A stretch of 64,000 bases of DNA from an uncultured Oscillospiraceae bacterium (GCA_947625815.1 CANQPU010000002.1:1-64000), one strand, 5' to 3'. Positions 25,838 through 34,388 are shown, counted from the stretch's first letter. Made by a program: numbers and translations. Notes: generated from the sequence alone by a model not told the origin.

Positions 25838-26446
25838 TCACAGATCGGTAAAATTTTTCAGTATCCGCAGTCCCACGGCGCCGCTCTTCTCCGGGTGGAA
25901 CTGGCACCCGAGGACGTTTTCGCGCTGGACCGAGGCCGTCAGTGTGCCGCCGTAGTCGGTGACGGAGGTGACGTATCCCTCACAGTGCGCCGCGTGATAC
26001 GAGTGGACAAAGTAGACGTGGGACCCCTCCTCCACGCCGCGGAACAGCTCCGAGTCCCGGGTGAAACGCAGGGCATTCCAGCCGATGTGGGGGATTTTCA
26101 GTCCGGGGGCGATGAGATCCGCGATGGGCTCCACGCTTCCGGGTATGAGGCCGAGGCCGGCGTGCTCGCCGTATTCAAAGCTCTTCTCAAAGAGAAGCTG
26201 CATCCCCAGACAGATGCCCAGGAGGGGCTTGCCGCGTCCCGCCTCCTCGAGGAGAAGCTCGAAAAGACCGGAGGAGCGCAGCTTTTCCGCCGCGTCCTCA
26301 AAGGCGCCCACGCCGGGGAGGATGAGCCGGTCGGCTTTTCGGATCGTGTCCGCCTCGCCGCTGACGACGCACTCCTCACCGATGGCGGCGAAGGAGCTTT
26401 TGAGGGAGAAGAGGTTCCCCACGCCGTAGTCGATGATCCCGGTCAT
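25838..26446 (-). CDS. hisH: imidazole glycerol phosphate synthase glutaminase HisH
   Basis: 202 aa class I glutamine amidotransferase. Nucleophile Cys in GICLGMQLLFEKS, catalytic His and Glu near the end in VLGCQFHPEKSGAVG. N-terminal MTGIIDYGVGNLFSL is diagnostic. It supplies ammonia to HisF. It overlaps hisB by 4 nt. Confidence 0.98.
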   Translation of the reverse strand: MTGIIDYGVGNLFSLKSSFAAIGEECVVSGEADTIRKADRLILPGVGAFEDAAEKLRSSGLFELLLEEAGRGKPLLGICLGMQLLFEKSFEYGEHAGLGLIPGSVEPIADLIAPGLKIPHIGWNALRFTRDSELFRGVEEGSHVYFVHSYHAAHCEGYVTSVTDYGGTLTASVQRENVLGCQFHPEKSGAVGLRILKNFTDL

Positions 26447-27030
26447 AGCACGCCCTTTGAGCTTGGCACCGTGCCGGCAAGGTCAGGATCGATCCTGACG
26501 GCCCCCCGCATGGCCCGGGCAAAGGCCTTGAAGGCGCCCTCCGCGATGTGATGGGAGTTGCGTCCGGCCAGGTACTTTATGTGGACCGTGACCCGGGCCT
26601 CACGGGCAAAGGCCGTGAAGAATTCCTCCACCAGCTCGGTGTCGAAGCTCCCGATCTTCTGAGACGGAATGGGCAGGTTGAAGCCGAGACAGCCGCGGCC
26701 GGAGATATCCACCGCGCACAGGACGAGCGCCTCGTCCATGGGGACGGTGGCATCGGCATAGCGCGTGATGCCCGACCGGTCGCCGAGAGCGGCGCCGAAG
26801 GCCTGTCCCAGGCAGATGCCGATGTCCTCCACGCTGTGGTGGTCGTCCACGCCGGTGTCGCCGGTACATCTGACCGTCAGATCGAACCGGCCGTGGACGG
26901 CGAACAGCGTCAACATGTGATCCAAAAACCCCACGCCGGTGACGATGTTACAGACGCCGGACCCGTCAAGGTCCAGGGAAAGCTCAACGGCCGTCTCGCC
27001 GGTCCTCCGGCTGATGTCAGCTCTGCGCAT
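26443..27030 (-). CDS. hisB: imidazoleglycerol-phosphate dehydratase
   Basis: 195 aa, dehydratase only, with no N-terminal phosphatase domain. Mn ligand motifs DDHHSVEDIG and HHIAEGAFKAFARAMR, plus GFLDHMLTLFAVHG. The start is ATG 27030 (MRRADISR) behind GGGAGGT; an ATG 5 codons upstream lies in that site. The histidinol-phosphatase step must be supplied by another gene, since none occurs in this operon. Confidence 0.96.
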   Translation of the reverse strand: MRRADISRRTGETAVELSLDLDGSGVCNIVTGVGFLDHMLTLFAVHGRFDLTVRCTGDTGVDDHHSVEDIGICLGQAFGAALGDRSGITRYADATVPMDEALVLCAVDISGRGCLGFNLPIPSQKIGSFDTELVEEFFTAFAREARVTVHIKYLAGRNSHHIAEGAFKAFARAMRGAVRIDPDLAGTVPSSKGVL

Positions 27031-27034
27031 ATGA

Positions 27035-28129
27035 TTACCTCCCATAACGGGCCGCGTCCCCGGCGGCCCGGTGTTCAGACAGGATATCCTCCAGGGCCCC
27101 GAGAAGCGTCTCCATCTGCTCCGGCGTGCCCACGGTGATGCGGTTATACTCCGCGATGGAGGGCTTGGAGAAATGGCGCACCAGGATCCCCCGCTCCCGG
27201 AGCTTTGCGTAAAGCTCCCCTCCGGGGATCTTCGGGTGGCGGACGAAAAGGAAGTTGGCGGCGGAGTCTGTCAGCTCAAAGCCCAGAGCGGAGAGGGCCC
27301 TGGCCGTCCGGTCCCTTGTCCGGGCCACCTTGCGGCAGTTGTCTGCATAATATCCGTTCTCCTCAAAGGCCGCAATGCCGGCCGCCTGGGTCATGGCGTT
27401 GACGTTATAGGGGTTAGTGGAGTCCTTTACGGCGGTAAGATCCGCGATCAGCGCCGGGTCGCCGATCCCAAAGCCCAGTCTGGCGCCGGCCAGGGAGTGG
27501 GACTTGGAGAAGGTCCGGGTGACCAGAAGATTATCGTACTTTTCCGTAAGGGGCAGGACGCTCCGGGCCCCGAAATCCACATACGCCTCATCGACGATCA
27601 CCACGCTGTCGCGGTTGGCGTTCAGGATCTCCTCGATCCCGGAGGGCTCCAGGGCGATGCCCGTGGGGGCGTTGGGATTGGCGATGACGATGGTGCAGTG
27701 GAGCCCCAGATAGTCGCGGGGATCCACGGAAAAACCGTCCTTCAGCGGGATCTCCCGCTTCTCGATGCCGTGGAGATCGGCCAGCACCGAATAAAACCCG
27801 TAGCTCGTCTCCGGGTAGGCCACGGCTGTGCGGCGGTCACAAAAGGCCATAAAGGCAAAATCCAATATCTCATCCGAGCCGTTCACAGGCAGGATCCGAT
27901 CCGGCCCCACGCCGTAGACCTCCGCCGCGGCCCTCCGCAGCCTCAGCGCCGTGGGGTCGCAGTAGAGATTCAGCGCCCCGGCGGCGGCCCTCACCGCGTC
28001 CAGCACGGCCTCTGAGGGGGGATAGGGGGACTCGTTGGTGTTGAGCTTGATATATTTCCTGTCCCGGGGCTGTTCTCCAGGGACGTAAGCCTCCAGACGG
28101 GAAAAGCGCTCCGACTGAAAGCGGCTCAT
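27035..28129 (-). CDS. hisC: histidinol-phosphate aminotransferase
   Basis: 364 aa PLP fold I. LNTNESPYPPS at the start, AYPETSYGFY, IANPNAPTG, VDEAYVDFG, and PLP Lys in TRTFSKSHSLAGARLGFGIG. The start ATG 28129 forms an ATGA overlap with the hisD stop, so I prefer it to the GTG three codons upstream. It transfers amino from Glu to imidazole acetol phosphate. Confidence 0.97.
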   Translation of the reverse strand: MSRFQSERFSRLEAYVPGEQPRDRKYIKLNTNESPYPPSEAVLDAVRAAAGALNLYCDPTALRLRRAAAEVYGVGPDRILPVNGSDEILDFAFMAFCDRRTAVAYPETSYGFYSVLADLHGIEKREIPLKDGFSVDPRDYLGLHCTIVIANPNAPTGIALEPSGIEEILNANRDSVVIVDEAYVDFGARSVLPLTEKYDNLLVTRTFSKSHSLAGARLGFGIGDPALIADLTAVKDSTNPYNVNAMTQAAGIAAFEENGYYADNCRKVARTRDRTARALSALGFELTDSAANFLFVRHPKIPGGELYAKLRERGILVRHFSKPSIAEYNRITVGTPEQMETLLGALEDILSEHRAAGDAARYGR

Positions 28130-29406
28130 CCCTTCCACCTCTCAAGGCGCTCCTCCACGCTCCGGGCGTGGCCGTCCAGCCCCTCCCTGCGGGCAAAAAG
28201 GGCAATGTCGCCGCCCTCGCGCAACAGGGCCGCCGGCTCATAGCGCATAAACTGGGACTTCTTGATAAAGTCGTCCACGGAGAGAGGGGAGGAGAAGCGG
28301 GCCGTGCCGCCGGTGGGCAGGGTGTGGTTGCACCCGGCATAATAGTCGCCCACCGCCTCGGGGCAGGCCTCCCCCACAAAGACCGAGCCGGCGTTGGTGA
28401 CGCGCTCCAGGTAGGTCATGGGCTCCCGGGTGTAGATCTCCATGTGCTCCGGGGCGATGCGGTTGGCCACGTCTATGGCCTTGCCCAGATCGTCCGTGAC
28501 GATGATGCGGCCGTTTCCGTCAATGGAGGCCCGGGCGATCTCCCGCCGGGAAAGCCGGGGGATCTGCCGCTCCAGCTCCGCGCGGACCTGCTCCGCCAGC
28601 GCCTCGCAGTCCGTCACCAGCACGGCGGAGGCGTTTTTGTCATGCTCCGCCTGGCTTAAAAGGTCAGCCGCCACCAGCGCCGGATCGGCCGAGGAGTCGG
28701 CGAGGATCAGGATCTCGCTGGGGCCCGCGATCATGTCGATGGCCACCGTGCCGAAGACCTGCCGCTTGGCCTCGGCCACATAGGCGTTTCCGGGGCCGAC
28801 GATCTTGTCCACACGGGGGACGCTCTCGGTGCCATAGGCCAGCGCCGCGATGGCCTGGGCGCCTCCCAGCTTGAAGACCCGATCCACCCCGGCGATCTTC
28901 GCCGCCGCCAGGATCTCGGGCGCGACCGCGCCGCCGCGGGCGGGGGTGGTGATGACGATCTCGCGGCACCCGGCGATCTTCGCCGGCACGGCGCTCATAA
29001 GGACGCTGGAGAAGAGGGGCGCCGTACCGCCGGGGACATAGAGGCCCACCTTCCGGATGGGGTGGATCCGCTCGCCCAGCGTCACGCCCTCCCGCGGCGT
29101 CATGGTATAGCCGGTCCGGAGCTGCTTTTCATGGAAGGCCCGGATATTGGCCTCCGCCCTCCTCAGGACCTCCACAAGTCCGGCGGGCAGGGAGGCCAGG
29201 GCGGCGTCAAACTCCTCCGCCGTCACCTCCAGTGACTCCGGGGCCCCGCCGTCAAAGCGTTCACAGTATTCCCGCAGGGCCGCGTCCCCGCGCTCGCGCA
29301 CGTCCTTTATGATCTCCGCCACGGGCCCGGAGACGTCGGGGCTCTCCCCGGCGCGGGAGAAGATCTCTGCGTCCTCGACTTCGCTCAGTTTCATCAGTCT
29401 GATCAT
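28126..29406 (-). CDS. hisD: histidinol dehydrogenase
   Basis: 426 aa. GPGNAYVAEAKRQVFG cofactor region near residue 195, IDMIAGPSEILI, SQAEHDKNASAVLVT, catalytic/zinc His residues in APEHMEIYT and NHTLPTGGTARFSSPLS. Zinc enzyme oxidising histidinol to histidine in two NAD+ steps. It overlaps hisG by 4 nt. Confidence 0.98.
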   Translation of the reverse strand: MIRLMKLSEVEDAEIFSRAGESPDVSGPVAEIIKDVRERGDAALREYCERFDGGAPESLEVTAEEFDAALASLPAGLVEVLRRAEANIRAFHEKQLRTGYTMTPREGVTLGERIHPIRKVGLYVPGGTAPLFSSVLMSAVPAKIAGCREIVITTPARGGAVAPEILAAAKIAGVDRVFKLGGAQAIAALAYGTESVPRVDKIVGPGNAYVAEAKRQVFGTVAIDMIAGPSEILILADSSADPALVAADLLSQAEHDKNASAVLVTDCEALAEQVRAELERQIPRLSRREIARASIDGNGRIIVTDDLGKAIDVANRIAPEHMEIYTREPMTYLERVTNAGSVFVGEACPEAVGDYYAGCNHTLPTGGTARFSSPLSVDDFIKKSQFMRYEPAALLREGGDIALFARREGLDGHARSVEERLERWKG

Positions 29407-30041
29407 TTTTGCACCTCAAGATGACGGGAAAGCCGCGCCGTCATGTCCGTCACGGCCTCATATTTGAATTGATAGCTGGCTTTGTTGGCTATGAATCTGG
29501 CGGAGACGGGCAGGATCCGCTCCAGCGCCGCCAGGCCGTTCTCCTTCAGCGTCGCGCCGGTCTCCACGATGTCCACGATGACGTCGGAAAGGCCGAGAAT
29601 GGGCGCCAGCTCAATGGAACCGTTCAGGTGGATGAGGTCCACGCTGCGGCCCAGGGAGGCGTAATATTTCCGGGTGATCCTGGAAAATTTTGTGGCGACC
29701 CGCAGGGAGCCGACGCCGTCGTCGGTGAAATCCGGCCTGCCGCATACGCACATGTGGCACTTGCCCACGCCCAGGTCCAGAAGCTCGTAGACGTCCGGGG
29801 CGTACTCCAGCAGGATGTCCTTCCCGGCCACGCCCACGTCCGCCGCGCCGCGCTCCACATAGATGGCCACGTCGGAGGGTTTGACAAAGAAGTAGCGCAC
29901 GCCGTTTTCGGGGGACTCAAACACCAGCTTCCGTCCGGCCTCCAAAAGCTCCGAGCAGCCAAAGCCGGCCCTTTCAAAGACGGAATAGACCTTATCGCCC
30001 AGTCTCCCCTTGGGGAGGGCGACGTTCAGCAGCTCACTCAT
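29403..30041 (-). CDS. hisG: ATP phosphoribosyltransferase, short form
   Basis: 212 aa from ATG 30041. ALPKGRLGDKVYSVFERAGFG at the start, GAADVGVAGKDILLE, and IVDIVETGATLKENGL PRPP loop. It lacks the C-terminal regulatory domain of long HisG, so it needs HisZ as partner, encoded immediately upstream with an 8-nt overlap (ATGAGTGA). First committed step and feedback point of histidine synthesis. Confidence 0.97.
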   Translation of the reverse strand: MSELLNVALPKGRLGDKVYSVFERAGFGCSELLEAGRKLVFESPENGVRYFFVKPSDVAIYVERGAADVGVAGKDILLEYAPDVYELLDLGVGKCHMCVCGRPDFTDDGVGSLRVATKFSRITRKYYASLGRSVDLIHLNGSIELAPILGLSDVIVDIVETGATLKENGLAALERILPVSARFIANKASYQFKYEAVTDMTARLSRHLEVQK

Positions 30042-31128
30042 GGGCCTCACCTCCGGAAAAACGCACAAGCCGGTTATAGCGGTAGCCCTCCGGCACGGCC
30101 CGGTCCACCCGGACGCGGAGCCCCCGGGCCGTCAGGCCGCGGACGTACTTCAAAAGCGCCGCGGGTTCCGCGCCCTCGTCGAGGATCAGTACATCCGCGC
30201 CGGACCTGGCCGGTGCGGGCGCCAGGTGGTCCAAAAGGTTCAGATAGACCGCGAACCCCATGGCGCCGGCGTCCTTGCCCATGCGGGCGACCAGTCCGTC
30301 ATACCGCCCGCCGGAGAGGACGGCGGTGGGGATGCCGGCGATATAGCCGCGCAGGACCACGCCGCTGTAATACCGGGTGTCGGCCTTCAGGGACAGGTCC
30401 AGCCAGACGCCGGGGACGTCCCGGAGGGCCACGGCCAGGCGCGCCAGCTCCGAGAGCGCGTCCGAGGCGTGTACGCCCAGCGGAAGGGCGGAGAGCGTCC
30501 GGACGCCGTCCGCAAGGGGCGCGCGCAGGTGGATCATGGCGTCAAATACGCGGATGCTTGCCTCCGAAATGCCGTTTTCGCGGGCCAGGAGCGACGCCTC
30601 GTGGGAATTTTTCGCCTCGGCCAGGGCCAGAAGCTCCTCGCGGCATTCCTCCGGGACACCGGAGTCCTCAAAAAATCCCCGCAGGAGCCCGAGATGCGCG
30701 ACATCAAGGATATACCGGTCCGCCAAAAATCCCAGACTCTCCGCGGCCAGGGAGATGATCTCCGCCACGCTGTAGGGATCCAGCCTGCCGAGGCACTCAA
30801 GGCCGACCTGCTGGATCTCCGAGAAGCCGGAGGAGGGGTCGGGGGCGCGAAAAACGCTTTCGGAATAGTATAGCTTTTTGAGGCTCCCGCCTATGGGGGT
30901 GTTTTTGATCACCGACAGCGTCACATCGGGCTTCAGGGCCATGAGCCGCCCGTCGGTATCGGTAAAGGTGAGGATGGAGCTGCCGGTGATAAAGCTCCTG
31001 TTCCTGGCGTACAGGTCGTATTCCTCAAACCGCCCCACCCGGTAGCGCGTGTAGCCGCGGCTCTCATAGAGCGTCAGAAGCCTCTCCTTGAAGGAATCGC
31101 CAAAGGCGGAAAATGCGGAGGTTTCCAT
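30034..31128 (-). CDS. hisZ: ATP phosphoribosyltransferase regulatory subunit
   Basis: 364 aa class II HisRS-like fold. Motif 2-like LYYSESVFRAPDPSSGFSEIQQVGLECLG, and YYSGVVLRGYIAGIPTAVLSGGRYDGLV near the C-terminus, as in HisRS. It lacks the anticodon-binding domain, which separates HisZ from a synthetase. It forms hetero-octamers with short HisG and carries histidine sensitivity. First gene of the operon; ATG after GAGGAAAAACT. Confidence 0.96.
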   Translation of the reverse strand: METSAFSAFGDSFKERLLTLYESRGYTRYRVGRFEEYDLYARNRSFITGSSILTFTDTDGRLMALKPDVTLSVIKNTPIGGSLKKLYYSESVFRAPDPSSGFSEIQQVGLECLGRLDPYSVAEIISLAAESLGFLADRYILDVAHLGLLRGFFEDSGVPEECREELLALAEAKNSHEASLLARENGISEASIRVFDAMIHLRAPLADGVRTLSALPLGVHASDALSELARLAVALRDVPGVWLDLSLKADTRYYSGVVLRGYIAGIPTAVLSGGRYDGLVARMGKDAGAMGFAVYLNLLDHLAPAPARSGADVLILDEGAEPAALLKYVRGLTARGLRVRVDRAVPEGYRYNRLVRFSGGEAHE

Positions 31129-31157
31129 AGTTTTTCCTCGATTCGCGTATTTTTCAT

Positions 31158-31187
31158 ATTATACTCTAATGCTACTGCATTAGTCAA
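31158..31187 (-). promoter_or_regulatory. his operon promoter
   Basis: On minus: TTGACT (31182-31187), 18 nt, TATAAT (31158-31163), 29 nt before the hisZ start. The spacer is almost entirely occupied by a palindrome (next entry). No T-box or attenuator leader is visible. Confidence 0.85.
31166..31183. promoter_or_regulatory. palindromic operator between -35 and -10 of the his promoter
   Basis: CTAATGC-TACT-GCATTAG, a perfect 7-bp inverted repeat filling the promoter spacer. A repressor bound here would block RNA polymerase. A TrpR-family histidine regulator (YerC/HisR type, predicted for Firmicutes) is a reasonable candidate, but no such gene is in the window. Confidence 0.7.
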
Positions 31188-31242
31188 GTGAAGAACATAC
31201 AGAGAAAAAAGCGATTTTCCAAAAATGTTTGTGCGTATTTAA

Positions 31243-31271
31243 TTGACAAAGGCGTGGAGCTGTGATAAAAT
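31243..31271 (+). promoter_or_regulatory. promoter of the tRNA-Ser pair
   Basis: TTGACA, 17 nt, TAAAAT, 14 nt before tRNA-Ser(TGA). Confidence 0.85.
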
Positions 31272-31285
31272 AGCATGGCCGGTTT

Positions 31286-31374
31286 GGAGAGATACCGAAG
31301 TGGTTATAACGGAGCGGTCTTGAAAACCGTCGGCGGGCAACCGCCCGTGGGTTCGAATCCCACTCTCTCCGCCA
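31286..31374 (+). tRNA. tRNA-Ser(TGA)
   Basis: Acceptor GGAGAGA/TCTCTCC, anticodon loop CTTGAAA with anticodon TGA, long variable arm GGCGGGCAACCGCC as in class II tRNAs, T-loop GTTCGAATC, encoded CCA. Confidence 0.97.
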
Positions 31375-31428
31375 GAGACGCCCGAATGTCGGACGCCGCT
31401 GGGGGAGAGAGCGGAAAATTGCATAGAT

Positions 31429-31520
31429 GCGGAAGTACCCAAGTGGCCGAAGGGGCTCCCCTGCTAAGGGAGTAGACGTCTAAACCGCGTGCGAGGGTTC
31501 AAATCCCTCCTTCCGCGCCA
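31429..31520 (+). tRNA. tRNA-Ser(GCT)
   Basis: Acceptor GCGGAAG/CTTCCGC, anticodon loop CTGCTAA with anticodon GCT, long variable arm, T-loop GTTCAAATC, encoded CCA ending at 31520. Transcribed with tRNA-Ser(TGA) 54 nt upstream. Confidence 0.97.
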
Positions 31521-31563
31521 AAAAAAGCACCCCATTGGGGTGCTTTTTTTGGCGCGGAAGGAG
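31507..31563 (+). terminator. terminator with 27-bp palindrome reaching into the tRNA
   Basis: The core is AAAAAAAGCACCCC-ATT-GGGGTGCTTTTTTT, a good intrinsic terminator. The complementarity continues: CTCCTTCCGCGCC of the tRNA T-arm and acceptor (31507-31519) is repeated inverted at 31551-31563. In total the arms are 27 bp, perfect, with a 3-nt loop. Confidence 0.85.
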
Positions 31564-31572
31564 AAGATTAAA

Positions 31573-31703
31573 TTGGAAGGGGAACCCTGACGGTTCCCCT
31601 TCCAAACCCTTCCCTCCGAAGGATTCGGAGGGCGCAAGAATAGGATTTTTACTTACTCTAAAAAGCGGCCCGAACGGGCTGCTTTTTTGTGCGCGGAAGG
31701 AGA
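31573..31703. repeat. three hairpins and an inverted tRNA-Ser 3'-end remnant
   Basis: 31573-31605 is a perfect 14-bp stem (TTGGAAGGGGAACC). 31612-31632 is a 9-bp stem CCCTCCGAA. 31660-31687 is a terminator-like AAAAAGC..GCTTTTT stem. Next to it, 31691-31702 (GCGCGGAAGGAG) is again the reverse complement of the tRNA-Ser(GCT) 3' end. The gap 31521-31852 holds nothing else; the minus-strand 79-codon ORF through it is an antisense artefact of the tRNA. Confidence 0.6.
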
Positions 31704-31852
31704 TCCCGCGGGCTGCCAAACTGTCCGGGCTTTGACAGGCGTTGAATGACTTACAGATCTTCCGATTTAATAAATCCTTAATTGCTTTCCTGATTTTTTC
31801 TTAACCGCGTTTCTGCTACGATCATGTCAACGCAAATTAAGGAGGCGCGGTC

Positions 31853-33091
31853 ATGTCAACTCTTCGAACGGTGAACACCGTCATTTCCGTACTGTTTTTC
31901 GCCTGCTATTTCTACCAGCTCGTCTATCTGCTGATCCCCCTTGTCAAGCGGGACATGCCCCATTCTCCCGCCGTTCTCCACCGGTACGCGGTGCTGATCG
32001 CCGCCCGGAACGAGGAGGCGGTGATCGGGAACCTCATCGAATCCATCCGCGCCCAGGACTACCCCTCGGAGCTTGTGAGCGTATTCGTGGCGGCGGACAA
32101 CTGCACCGACGGCACGGCCGACGCGGCGCGGCGCGCCGGGGCCACGGTGTATGAGCGGTTCGACCGGGAGCACGTGGGCAAGGGCTTCGCGCTGGACTTC
32201 CTTCTCCGGCGGATCGAATTCGAGCGGGGGGATGTGTTCAACGGCTACTTCGTCTTTGACGCGGACAATCTGCTCGCCCCCGGCTACATATCCGCCATGA
32301 ACCGGCAATTTTGCGACGGGCATCAGGTGGTGACCAGCTACCGCGACTCCAAAAATTTCGGGGACAACTGGATCTCCGCCGGCTACGCCCTGTGGTTTTT
32401 GCGGGACGCGGAGTATCTCAACCACGCCCGCGCCCTGGTGGGAACAAGCTGCGTGGTGTCCGGGACGGGCTTCCTGATGGGCCGGGAGATCCTCCGGCGC
32501 AACGGCGGCTGGCCCTTCCATCTGCTGACCGAGGACACGGAGTTCACCGCCGACTGCGTCACCCGCGGCGAGAAGATCGGCTACGCCCCCGACGCGGAGC
32601 TGTTTGACGAGCAGCCGGTGAAGTTCTCCCAGTCCTGGCGTCAGCGGCTTCGCTGGTCCAAGGGATTCTTGCAGGTGTTCCGCCGGTACGGGGGACGGCT
32701 CCTGACCGGGACGCTCCGGGGGAGCTTCTCCTGCTTCGATATGGTGATGTCCATCATGCCGGCCATCATCTTGGCCTCCTTCGGCTTCGTGGTCAACACG
32801 GCGGCGTCGCTCCTCGCCTTTTTCTCCGGCGGTACCGCGTGGCAGCTCCTTTTCCCGGTGCTGCGCTCGCTGGCGGGCACATACCTCTTCATGCTGACCC
32901 TGGGGGCCTTCACCACGGTGAAGGAGTGGCGGAAGATCCGCGCCTCCGCCCCCAAAAAGCTGCTGTACACCCTGACCTTCCCCCTCTTCATGCTCACCTA
33001 CATCCCCATCTCCATCGCCGCCGTCTTCCAAAAGGTGGAGTGGAAGCCCATCGAGCATAAGGTGAGCCTGTCGATTCGCGACATGGGATAA
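31853..33091 (+). CDS. processive-type family 2 glycosyltransferase, membrane bound
   Basis: 412 aa. N-terminal membrane helix (residues 9-30). GT2 domain: AVLIAARNEEAVIGNLI near 45, VAADNCTDGT, DADN metal motif (FVFDADNLLAPGY), acceptor/catalytic TEDTEFTADC, and QRLRWSKG (the QxxRW signature of processive enzymes). Three or more C-terminal helices follow. It resembles BcsA/IcaA-like transferases but is compact; the sugar and product are unknown. ATG after AAGGAGG. It is a single-gene unit with its own terminator. Confidence 0.88.
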   Translation: MSTLRTVNTVISVLFFACYFYQLVYLLIPLVKRDMPHSPAVLHRYAVLIAARNEEAVIGNLIESIRAQDYPSELVSVFVAADNCTDGTADAARRAGATVYERFDREHVGKGFALDFLLRRIEFERGDVFNGYFVFDADNLLAPGYISAMNRQFCDGHQVVTSYRDSKNFGDNWISAGYALWFLRDAEYLNHARALVGTSCVVSGTGFLMGREILRRNGGWPFHLLTEDTEFTADCVTRGEKIGYAPDAELFDEQPVKFSQSWRQRLRWSKGFLQVFRRYGGRLLTGTLRGSFSCFDMVMSIMPAIILASFGFVVNTAASLLAFFSGGTAWQLLFPVLRSLAGTYLFMLTLGAFTTVKEWRKIRASAPKKLLYTLTFPLFMLTYIPISIAAVFQKVEWKPIEHKVSLSIRDMG

Positions 33092-33116
33092 CCCCCGATC
33101 GCTCAGCATACAACGA

Positions 33117-33155
33117 GCATCGCCGCCCTGATTCGGGCGGCGATGCGTTTGATTT
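33117..33155 (+). terminator. terminator of the glycosyltransferase gene
   Basis: Perfect 12-bp stem GCATCGCCGCCC/GGGCGGCGATGC (loop TGATTC) followed by GTTTGATTTT. Confidence 0.75.
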
Positions 33156-33256
33156 TGCATCAAGGCTTTTCGAGACTTTGAAATGCAAAAAAATGTGAAA
33201 AGATATGTAAGAATCATTTACAAACGGGGTGCAAAGTGGTGATATTACGCACGGAT

Positions 33257-33728
33257 TTACGCACGGTAGAAGTCTTTTATCCGGGTCACAGCGGCAGTTT
33301 TGTCTTGCTAGGATAGGTGGGAGTAAATCTTGTGGACGGTCTGGGAATTGGACCAGCTGCCCAGACGCACGGTCTCAAGCTCTGGGATTTGCAGATGGTA
33401 TGTTAGGGAGGCGAAGCTGTGGGGTAAGCCGTGAACGCCTCTTTCCGGTAAACCGTTTTCACGATCCAGGTGGATCATTTGACTTCTTGTTGCCGATTGC
33501 GGTAGAAAGCGACATTGTGGAGACCTTGGCTCGTCTCTCCATAAACCAGGCCCGAATCGCTTTTGCCTTTGCCGTTGCTATACACAGCTCCGGCGTGGCT
33601 TCTGTGATGAATTGGCCCTCGGCCCAAAAGAAAATGCGCCAGTTGCCGGAGGGGAGTTGGGTGGGCGTTGGGACTTTGATTTTCTTGCGCTCCCGTATTT
33701 GTTTCTCCCCACGCCAGTTACAATGCAA
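33257..33728 (-). pseudogene. tyrosine integrase remnant, internally deleted
   Basis: The first 89 codons (33728-33459) encode an integrase N-terminal arm: KKIKVPTPTQLPSGNWRIFF and AKAKAIRAW. The next part, in another frame (about 33470-33308), reads RENGLPERGVHGLPHSFASL, then LGSWSNSQTVHKIYSHLS: the HxxRH and GHS..YTH boxes of the catalytic domain. The core-binding domain and most of the catalytic domain are missing, Arg of HxxR is Pro, and a TAG stop precedes the last ~17 codons (QDKTAAVTRIKDFYRA). It is clearly dead. It marks the former mobile element of this region. Confidence 0.8.
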
Positions 33729-33789
33729 GCTGTTGTTGGGAATCTACCGTTGGCAGTTACGACAGAGCATGAGCCCCCTCCCCGTTGAA

Positions 33790-34155
33790 TTAAAATACCT
33801 CTTTCAATGCGTTAATAGCGTTACCAAGTTGTATTCCGTAGATAAGGCCCACGACAAGGGCGATGGCGGTAAGGACAGCAAAAAATACAACACAGACTTT
33901 GATAACGTTAAGGGTGTTGAGCTTCTTAATATTTACAACAAGGTTTGTTAAGTCAATATTATTCTCCAAAAGGTCATCTTCTATGGTAAAATAGTGGGAA
34001 TTTCCCTCACTATCTTTTTCAACAAAGTAGCCGGGGTTTAAGGAGGTCGTTCCATCACTCGACTTGTATGTGGCTTTTTCCTCGCTGACCTCTATTGCCC
34101 CCACTCCTGCCTCGTGCGCAATTTTAATAAGTTCGTCTCTGATTTTTTCATTCAT
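33790..34155 (-). CDS. small single-pass membrane protein
   Basis: 121 aa. The N-terminal ~80 residues are soluble and acidic, starting MNEKIRDELIKIAHEAGVGAIEVSEEKA. One helix follows at about residues 84-110 (VCVVFFAVLTAIALVVGLIYG), then a short tail. It has a good GGAGGTAAAAGAAAA-ATG start. Base composition is clearly more AT-rich than the chromosome around it, in keeping with the mobile-element setting. No family recognised. Confidence 0.65.
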   Translation of the reverse strand: MNEKIRDELIKIAHEAGVGAIEVSEEKATYKSSDGTTSLNPGYFVEKDSEGNSHYFTIEDDLLENNIDLTNLVVNIKKLNTLNVIKVCVVFFAVLTAIALVVGLIYGIQLGNAINALKEVF

Positions 34156-34388
34156 TTTTCTTTTACCTCCGAAATTTTATTGCTTTTTCGACGGATTTTT
34201 GTAGGAAATCAGTATATGCGGACTTTTAGAAAACTTGCTATGAGTTCGACAAACACAGGATAGCGCATTTCCTATCGCTCGTCAAGAAGAAAGAAGGAGT
34301 TTTTATAAAGTTAGTCGAAAAAACAAGTTCCTTTGCTCCTCTCATAATTTGACTATTGCCGAATTGGAGAGATAATTGGAGCTTGACA

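Noticed and set aside
31480-31719. 79-codon minus ORF ending LARKEGFEPSHAV
   Set aside because: It reads the antisense of tRNA-Ser(GCT); such KEGFEPS peptides are well-known false annotations. The minus ORF at 31239-31442 is the same artefact of tRNA-Ser(TGA).
33229-33951. 240-codon plus ORF
   Set aside because: It overlaps the integrase remnant and the end of the 121-aa gene on the other strand, lacks a ribosome-binding site and has no protein-like features.
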